10,528 bases of DNA from NCBI GenBank assembly GCA_030620115.1, contig JAUXFG010000136.1:1-10528 (forward strand). Reading direction: 5' to 3'. The translations under genes were made by a program, and so were the position numbers. Below are positions 6,301-10,528 of this stretch, piece after piece. The notes below the pieces were generated by a model. The model did no database searches. It saw nothing but the letters and a program-made list of their open reading frames with translations, and was not told the origin of the DNA. Each line of letters begins with the position of its first letter. Position 1 is the stretch's first letter. The stretch comes from Candidatus Fermentibacterota bacterium. GTDB taxonomy: Bacteria > JAFGKV01.

Positions 6301-6321
6301 TGACCTTTGACCTCTGACTTC
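6301..6321 (+). repeat. Heptamer tandem array, unit TGACCTY, three copies
   Basis: Units TGACCTT (6301-6307), TGACCTC (6308-6314) and TGACTTC (6315-6321) are adjacent, and a further partial TGA follows. It is the fourth period-7 array in the window, each with a different word. Confidence 0.75.
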
Positions 6322-6325
6322 TGAT

Positions 6326-6358
6326 CCCGCCGCCGGCGGGATTGCGGCCGGAGGCCGC
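6326..6358 (-). repeat. Pair of GC-rich hairpins just downstream of hypB
   Basis: On the minus strand, 9 nt past the hypB stop, arms GCGGCC and GGCCGC (6358-6344, 3-nt loop) are followed by CCCGCC and GGCGGG (6340-6326, 3-nt loop). Their position suggests 3'-end formation or mRNA protection for hypAB, but no U-tract follows, so a terminator call is not justified. Confidence 0.5.
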
Positions 6359-6367
6359 CTTAGGGGG

Positions 6368-7036
6368 CTAGGATTTCGAATTCGTTTTTGCGGGGTTCCT
6401 GGAGAAGCCCCGCAACCAGCCCATCAGCGGATCAATGCCCTCGCCGGTCTTGCACGAGACCTTGAATACTCGCGCCTTGGGACAGATCTGGGCCAAGCCG
6501 TCTTTCACCTGGTCCATGGAAAAATCCAGGTAGGGCAAAAGATCAATCTTGTTGATGACAACCGCCTTCGCGGTTTTGAATGCCGCGGGATATTTGAATG
6601 GCTTATCAGCGCCTTCGGCGGTGCTAAGCACTACCCAACGCATGGTCTCCCCCAGATCGAAGCTGGCAGGGCAGAGGAGGTTGCCGACATTCTCCACGAA
6701 AAGGAAGTCCCGGTTGCGATAGTCTAACCGGGGCAAGGCGAGCTGCACCATGTTCGCGTCCAAATGACAGGTTCCACGGGTTACGACCTGGATCACGGCG
6801 GCGCCAGCCTTCTCCATGCGCTCCGCATCCATGGCGGTCTCCGGATCCCCTTCCAGCACAGCCATGGAGAGATCATTGCTCCCGGCGATCCTTTCCAGGA
6901 GCGCCGTCTTTCCCGCCCCCGGAGAACCCAGGATATTGACCACGCAGACCCGCTCACGCGAGAACCGTGCGCGATTTTCGCGCGCTGCTTGACTATTGGC
7001 TTTCAGGATCTTTTGTCTGACAGCGATCACCTTCAT
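6368..7036 (-). CDS. hypB: HypB, GTPase for nickel insertion into [NiFe]-hydrogenase
   Basis: HypB is the SIMIBI-class GTPase that works with HypA to load nickel into the hydrogenase large subunit in the cytoplasm. The 222-residue product shows the P-loop GSPGAGKT (37-44), a metal-site Cys90-His91 in GTCHLDA, ENVGNL (115-120) with Cys122, and the guanine-specificity motif NKID (162-165). The Cys-His to Cys spacing (90/91 to 122) equals that of the E. coli HypB metal site (Cys166, His167, Cys198). The His-rich stretch and the N-terminal Cys motif of some HypB proteins are absent, so it is the short form. The start at 7036 is supported by GGAGGT at 7053-7048 on the minus strand, 11 nt upstream and inside hypA. 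It overlaps hypA by 44 bp, so translation is probably coupled. No hydrogenase structural gene is in the window. Confidence 0.95.
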   Translation of the reverse strand: MKVIAVRQKILKANSQAARENRARFSRERVCVVNILGSPGAGKTALLERIAGSNDLSMAVLEGDPETAMDAERMEKAGAAVIQVVTRGTCHLDANMVQLALPRLDYRNRDFLFVENVGNLLCPASFDLGETMRWVVLSTAEGADKPFKYPAAFKTAKAVVINKIDLLPYLDFSMDQVKDGLAQICPKARVFKVSCKTGEGIDPLMGWLRGFSRNPAKTNSKS

Positions 7037-7382
7037 TATTATCTTCTACCTCCAGAGACACCAGCTCCAAATCGCGCCCCCCGGTATGGTCAATACGTGC
7101 CTTCCCGCATGAAGGGCACACAACGGGGAAGGTATCAAACGTGAAATGCTCGCCGCAATCAAGGCAACGCCCGGAAACAAGTACCTCTTCGATTTCGAGC
7201 CCAGGACTACATCCCAGTATGTCTGTGGCCGCAAACCCAAAGGAGAACCGCAGGACATCCGGCACGATGCCTGCAAGACAGCCAATCCGGATGCGTATCG
7301 AAATGGGCGTCACATCGCCATGCTCGAGGAGTACTTCCTTCACATTCTCTGCGATGCTCAAGGCAATGCTCATTTCATGCAT
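6993..7382 (-). CDS. hypA: HypA, zinc-finger nickel chaperone for hydrogenase maturation
   Basis: HypA hands nickel to the hydrogenase large subunit together with HypB. The 129-residue product starts MHEMSIA, the canonical family N-terminus in which the amino terminus and His2 bind nickel, and carries a zinc ribbon with Cys73, Cys76, Cys89 and Cys92 (two CxxC pairs). The family is usually about 113-118 residues; the extra acidic and polar C-terminal tail is what overlaps the hypB start. The start at 7382 is fixed by the MHE motif even though only a weak purine-rich site (AAGGGA type) precedes it. The opposite strand here carries the 5' end of the transglycosylase gene, so its promoter must lie inside that gene. 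Confidence 0.94.
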   Translation of the reverse strand: MHEMSIALSIAENVKEVLLEHGDVTPISIRIRIGCLAGIVPDVLRFSFGFAATDILGCSPGLEIEEVLVSGRCLDCGEHFTFDTFPVVCPSCGKARIDHTGGRDLELVSLEVEDNNEGDRCQTKDPESQ

Positions 7383-8520
7383 GTTAACGCTTTCCCTTTC
7401 ATTGCCTTGCGGGGCGGAACTGAATCATATCGATCCATTCTGGCTCCCATGCATTGCCCAGAGTGGTCCCGGACCAGTGATCTGGAGAAATCCTGCGGCC
7501 TTGGCAAGAAGCTCCGGCATGCGCGTCTGGGCAATGGCCACACTTGCTGAAGATGGCCACGAAACGATACTCCGCTCCGGTGGAGCCTCAGTGGCTATGG
7601 GATTTGGTATTCCCCTCTTCTGCACTACTGAGATACCACCTGTGGCGCGCCGTGTTGGAATCGACTCCGCGTTGGCGGCCGCGTTGGTGGCCGCGGAATC
7701 GGGTTTCGATCCACGAGCGGTGAGCCATACCGGCGCGCGGGGGCTCACCCAGCTTACCTCGAGAACGGCTCGTTCGCTGGGCGTCTACAACCGACATTGG
7801 CCCCGGTGGAATCTCTGGGGTGGTCTCACCTATCTCTCGCAACAACAAAAACGGTTCGGCGATGACGACTTGGCGCTGGCGGCATACAACGTAGGCCCTA
7901 CCAGGGTCGCACGCAAAGGGAAATCCGTGCTCAAGGATCCCGCGGTCTCACAGTATGTTTCAAGGATTCGGAGTCTCAGACGGGCCTATGCCAAGCGATA
8001 TCCGCAGAAATGCTTGAGTGGCGGGAACTCTGTAGGTGTGGCATTCGCCGAACACAACGATGCAAAAATCTATGCGCTCGGTTGGGGCATAGATCTCCAG
8101 GCCTTTCTGGAGTTCGGCATCGGGGCCGTTTTCACCGATGATGGCGATTCGACCACGCGTGACCCCATTGTGGGGACTAGAATCTACCTTTTCGACCCGT
8201 TCTTCGTTGCAGGGACATACAACTGGGATTCCCGTGAGTGGGTGGTGGGCGCCCTGACGTCGGTACGTGGAGAGAGGGTACTCCTTCATGCTGAACTCGA
8301 GCAGGACAACAGATTCCATCTGGGCGTCGATGTTGCACTGCCTCTCGGTCTTGGTGTGGGGATACGGTGGCGGAAGAAGACCCTGGGGGTCAATCTATCG
8401 GCAACAGCCGGCTCCTGGCATGTGACCTATGCGCAATCAAGGCACGATGGAGATGAACAGCCCGATCCCGAGATATCGCATACGATATCATTCTCCATCG
8501 GCCATACGCCAATGCTCTGA
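7354..8520 (+). CDS. Exported lytic-transglycosylase-domain (SLT) protein with beta-barrel-like flanks
   Basis: With the start at 7354 the product is 388 residues: a Lys at position 3, a hydrophobic stretch and LPCGAE give a plausible signal peptide of about 22 residues. The SLT domain (about 95-210) has the catalytic Glu115 in AAESGFDP, GARGLTQL, and AAYNVGP (176-182), the signature of family 23-type transglycosylases that cleave murein with 1,6-anhydro products. Before it lies WRNPAALA, a phrase common near the N-terminus of bacterial outer-membrane barrel proteins; after it about 180 residues of alternating strands end in ISFSIGH. This may place murein cleavage at the outer membrane. The frame is open back to 7141, antisense to hypA, but that part lacks secretion features. 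No Shine-Dalgarno precedes 7354; ATGs at 7366 and 7381 are alternatives. Cys19 follows Pro, so a lipobox is doubtful. Confidence 0.8.
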   Translation: MLKAMLISCMLTLSLSLPCGAELNHIDPFWLPCIAQSGPGPVIWRNPAALARSSGMRVWAMATLAEDGHETILRSGGASVAMGFGIPLFCTTEIPPVARRVGIDSALAAALVAAESGFDPRAVSHTGARGLTQLTSRTARSLGVYNRHWPRWNLWGGLTYLSQQQKRFGDDDLALAAYNVGPTRVARKGKSVLKDPAVSQYVSRIRSLRRAYAKRYPQKCLSGGNSVGVAFAEHNDAKIYALGWGIDLQAFLEFGIGAVFTDDGDSTTRDPIVGTRIYLFDPFFVAGTYNWDSREWVVGALTSVRGERVLLHAELEQDNRFHLGVDVALPLGLGVGIRWRKKTLGVNLSATAGSWHVTYAQSRHDGDEQPDPEISHTISFSIGHTPML

Positions 8521-8562
8521 ACCACGCAAATTGAGCACTGATACAACATCATCATATACAAC

Positions 8563-8568
8563 GAGGAG
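8563..8568 (+). promoter_or_regulatory. Ribosome binding site of hutU
   Basis: GAGGAG lies 6 nt before the ATG at 8575 and settles that start. The gap back to the transglycosylase stop is only 54 bp with no terminator, so read-through from that gene is possible. Confidence 0.8.
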
Positions 8569-8574
8569 AATACC

Positions 8575-10528
8575 ATGACCAATCTTGATATCTCCACCGC
8601 GATGACCGTAAAACTCCCTTCGGTCCTGCCCCCAAAGAAGGAGTTCAAAGAGGGGATCCGTCGAGCCCCTGATCGGGGTTTCCCTCTTACGAAGCACGAG
8701 ACTGTGACATCACTGAAGAATGCATTGCGGTACATTCCGGAGGAACTCCACGACACCCTGGCTCCGGAATTCCTGGAAGAACTCACGTCCATGGGAAGGA
8801 TCTATGGCTATCGCTACCGCCCCGGGGAACGCATCTGTGGCAAACCCGTGGACGAGTACAAGGGCATTCTGGAGGCACGAGCGCTTCAGGTAATGATCGA
8901 TAATAACCTCGATTTCGAAATCGCATTGTATCCGTACGAACTGGTCACCTATGGCGAGACAGGTCAAATCTTCCAGAACTGGATGCAATATGGACTAGTG
9001 AAACAGTACCTCGAGATCATGCGGGAAGATCAAACACTTGTGGTGAGCTCGGGGCATCCGGTGGGCCTGTTCCCGTCAGAACGAACCTCGCCTCGCGTGA
9101 TCTCAACCAACGGATTGCTCGTTGGGGAATGGGACAATCCTGAACAGTTCAAGAAGCTGGCTGCCATGGGAGTATCCAACTACGGTCAGATGACTGCCGG
9201 AGGATGGATGTACATCGGCCCTCAGGGCATTGTCCATGGGACGTATCTGACTCTGCTCAATGCGGGCCGGAAGTATCTCGGGATTCCTGCTGACAAGGAT
9301 CTTGAAGGAGTCTTCTTCGTCACATCTGGTCTTGGCGGCATGTCCGGTGCACAAGCAAAAGCAGTGGAGATCGCAGGCGGAATCGGGGTTATCGCGGAGG
9401 TGGACTACAGTCGAATCCAAACCAGGCATTCCCAGGGCTGGGTGAGCAAAGTCTCGGACAACCTTGATGAGATCGCCGGATGGATGGCGGAGCACAAAAG
9501 GACCGGGCAATCCACCTCCATCGCCTACCACGGGAATGTGGTAGATCTTCTTGAATATCTTGATGCCAATAGTATCCATGCCGAACTGCTCTCGGATCAG
9601 ACATCCTGCCACGCAGTGTATGAGGGCGGGTATACGCCGGCGGGGATCACTTTTGAGGCTGGCCGTAAGCTCCTGAAGGAAAACCCAGAGGAGTTCAAAC
9701 GACTGGTTGATCGATCGCTCAAGCAGCACTTCCGCGTCTTGAAACGTTTGACGCAAAAGGGATCATTTTTCTGGGACTATGGCAATAGCTTCATGGCCTC
9801 GGTCTTCGAGGCCGGGGAGAAGGAGATCGCGCAGAACGGAAAAGACACCTCACAAGGCTTTATCTGGCCATCCTATGTGGAAGACATCATGGGGCCAATC
9901 TGCTTTGACCGTGGCTTTGGCCCATTCCGGTGGGTATGCCTGAGTGGCCGCGCTGAGGATCTCCAAACGACCGACAAGGCAGCCATGGCACATATCGATC
10001 CAAAGCAAAGCGCCACCCACAGGGATAACTATTCTTGGATCGCCACCGCCGAACAGAACAAACTCGTAGTCGGCACCAAAGCGAGAATCCTCTATGCCGA
10101 CGAAGAGGGGCGGGTCAAGATCGCCCTGAAATTCAATGAATTAGTGAGAACCGGAATGATCGGTCCCGTGATGCTGGGCCGGGATCATCATGATGTCTCC
10201 GGCACTGATTCTCCCTACCGGGAAACAGCCAATATCTATGATGGAAGCCGACCCACGGCTGACATGTCCGTGCAGTGCTTCGGCGGGAACATCGCCAGGG
10301 GAATGACTCTGGTGGTGCTCTCCAACGGTGGCGGTGTGGGCATCGGCCGCGCCAGCAATGGCGGCAATGGTATCGTGCTCGATGGTAGCGAGCGAATCGA
10401 TAACGTGATTCGGAAAGGGCTTTCCTGGGACGTCATGGGCGGCGTTGCAAGGAGAAGTTGGGCACGCAATGAGAACGCCGTAGAAACCGCCGCGGCTTGG
10501 AACAAAAAACGCGAAGGCAGTGGCCACA
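8575..10528 (+). CDS. hutU: Urocanate hydratase (long form), 3' end beyond window
   Basis: Urocanate hydratase converts urocanate to 4-imidazolone-5-propanoate, the second step of histidine breakdown, using tightly bound NAD+ as an electrophile. The frame is uninterrupted for 651 codons to the window edge. It shows the dinucleotide-binding loop GLGGMSGAQ (252-260), the GPFRWVC segment near 455, and RDHHDVSGTDSP (536-547) followed by RETANIYDGS and NGGGVGIG, all family hallmarks. Length and wording (HHDVSGTDSP, SWDVMGGVARR) match the roughly 670-residue animal/Bacteroidetes-type enzyme rather than the roughly 555-residue Pseudomonas/Bacillus type, so only a short tail should be missing. Where the short form has the signature ARICW with its active-site Cys, this protein reads ARILY (503-507). 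Other hut genes (hutH, hutI) would be expected downstream but cannot be seen. Confidence 0.96.
   Translation, partial: MTNLDISTAMTVKLPSVLPPKKEFKEGIRRAPDRGFPLTKHETVTSLKNALRYIPEELHDTLAPEFLEELTSMGRIYGYRYRPGERICGKPVDEYKGILEARALQVMIDNNLDFEIALYPYELVTYGETGQIFQNWMQYGLVKQYLEIMREDQTLVVSSGHPVGLFPSERTSPRVISTNGLLVGEWDNPEQFKKLAAMGVSNYGQMTAGGWMYIGPQGIVHGTYLTLLNAGRKYLGIPADKDLEGVFFVTSGLGGMSGAQAKAVEIAGGIGVIAEVDYSRIQTRHSQGWVSKVSDNLDEIAGWMAEHKRTGQSTSIAYHGNVVDLLEYLDANSIHAELLSDQTSCHAVYEGGYTPAGITFEAGRKLLKENPEEFKRLVDRSLKQHFRVLKRLTQKGSFFWDYGNSFMASVFEAGEKEIAQNGKDTSQGFIWPSYVEDIMGPICFDRGFGPFRWVCLSGRAEDLQTTDKAAMAHIDPKQSATHRDNYSWIATAEQNKLVVGTKARILYADEEGRVKIALKFNELVRTGMIGPVMLGRDHHDVSGTDSPYRETANIYDGSRPTADMSVQCFGGNIARGMTLVVLSNGGGVGIGRASNGGNGIVLDGSERIDNVIRKGLSWDVMGGVARRSWARNENAVETAAAWNKKREGSGH

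Larger units (their letters stand above)
5740..6367. other. Gene-free spacer packed with five kinds of repeat or hairpin
   Basis: No believable gene was found in these 628 bp between the second ABC gene and the end of hypB, which converge here. The stretch holds three period-7 arrays (5774-5794, 6133-6153, 6301-6321), the second nested palindrome (5812-5910), two perfect hairpins (6037-6065, 6158-6185), a 12-nt direct repeat (6267-6290) and paired GC hairpins (6326-6358). Open frames across it encode repeat-derived peptides such as EHRTSN strings and are not considered genes. No T-tract terminator for the second ABC gene was seen. Confidence 0.7.

Noticed and set aside
5600-6317. Several overlapping open frames on both strands in the second spacer
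   Set aside because: They run through the palindromes and heptamer arrays and encode strings such as EHRTSN and SLRMTG, typical of translated intergenic repeats; no supporting ribosome sites or motifs.
7141-7353. N-terminal extension of the transglycosylase frame
   Set aside because: It is antisense to conserved hypA codons and would place the signal peptide about 70 residues inside the protein.
7384-7420. Lipoprotein signal at LPCG in the transglycosylase
   Set aside because: Pro precedes the Cys, where lipoboxes usually have Gly, Ala or Ser, so an ordinary signal peptide is as likely.
8531-8560. Possible promoter for hutU: TTGAGC, 18 nt, TATACA
   Set aside because: Transcription would start at about 8567, inside the ribosome binding site, leaving no usable leader.
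9103-9756. 217-codon minus-strand frame
   Set aside because: It is a shadow of hutU, which is continuous on the plus strand.

Overview
The window looks like chromosome from an uncultivated, Gram-negative, medium-to-high-GC bacterium. The Gram-negative inference rests on a signal-peptide protein with outer-membrane beta-barrel-like strands and on a secreted-type peptidylarginine deiminase with Ig and Fn3 modules. Those modules and the long, eukaryote/Bacteroidetes-type urocanate hydratase fit the FCB side of the tree, but no marker gene is present and the phylum cannot be fixed. Intergenic spaces are filled with short tandem and palindromic repeat words of the kind often seen in environmental genomes; no transposase, integrase, CRISPR array, rRNA or tRNA was seen.

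Layout. 1-1215 (+): C-terminal part of a peptidylarginine/agmatine-deiminase-fold enzyme with Ig-like and Fn3 domains. 1216-1672: repeat-filled spacer. 1673-1835: a compact regulatory leader made of a 24-codon ORF with a strong ribosome site, a perfect intrinsic terminator, and four alternating copies of one 8-mer that can form either the terminator or an antiterminator. 1897-3738 and 3904-5739 (+): two ABC half-exporters whose nucleotide-binding domains are register-identical and complementary in their defects, so they almost certainly form one heterodimeric exporter. They are separated by a 165-bp spacer carrying a heptamer array and a 17-bp inverted repeat. 5740-6367: a second repeat-rich spacer. 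6368-7382 (-): hypB and hypA, nickel insertion for hydrogenase maturation, overlapping by 44 bp. 7354-8520 (+): an exported lytic-transglycosylase-domain protein with barrel-like flanks, starting inside hypA on the opposite strand. 8575-10528 (+): hutU, urocanate hydratase, cut by the window end.

How it fits together. The most interesting unit is 1673-5739. The leader ORF and mutually exclusive hairpins upstream of an asymmetric ABC exporter resemble the logic of the Bacillus subtilis bmrB-bmrCD system, where slowed translation of a leader peptide prevents termination and switches on a multidrug exporter. The sequence architecture is directly visible; induction by antibiotics is inference. 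The other genes (citrullination, hydrogenase nickel delivery, murein cleavage, histidine breakdown) share no obvious pathway with it or each other.
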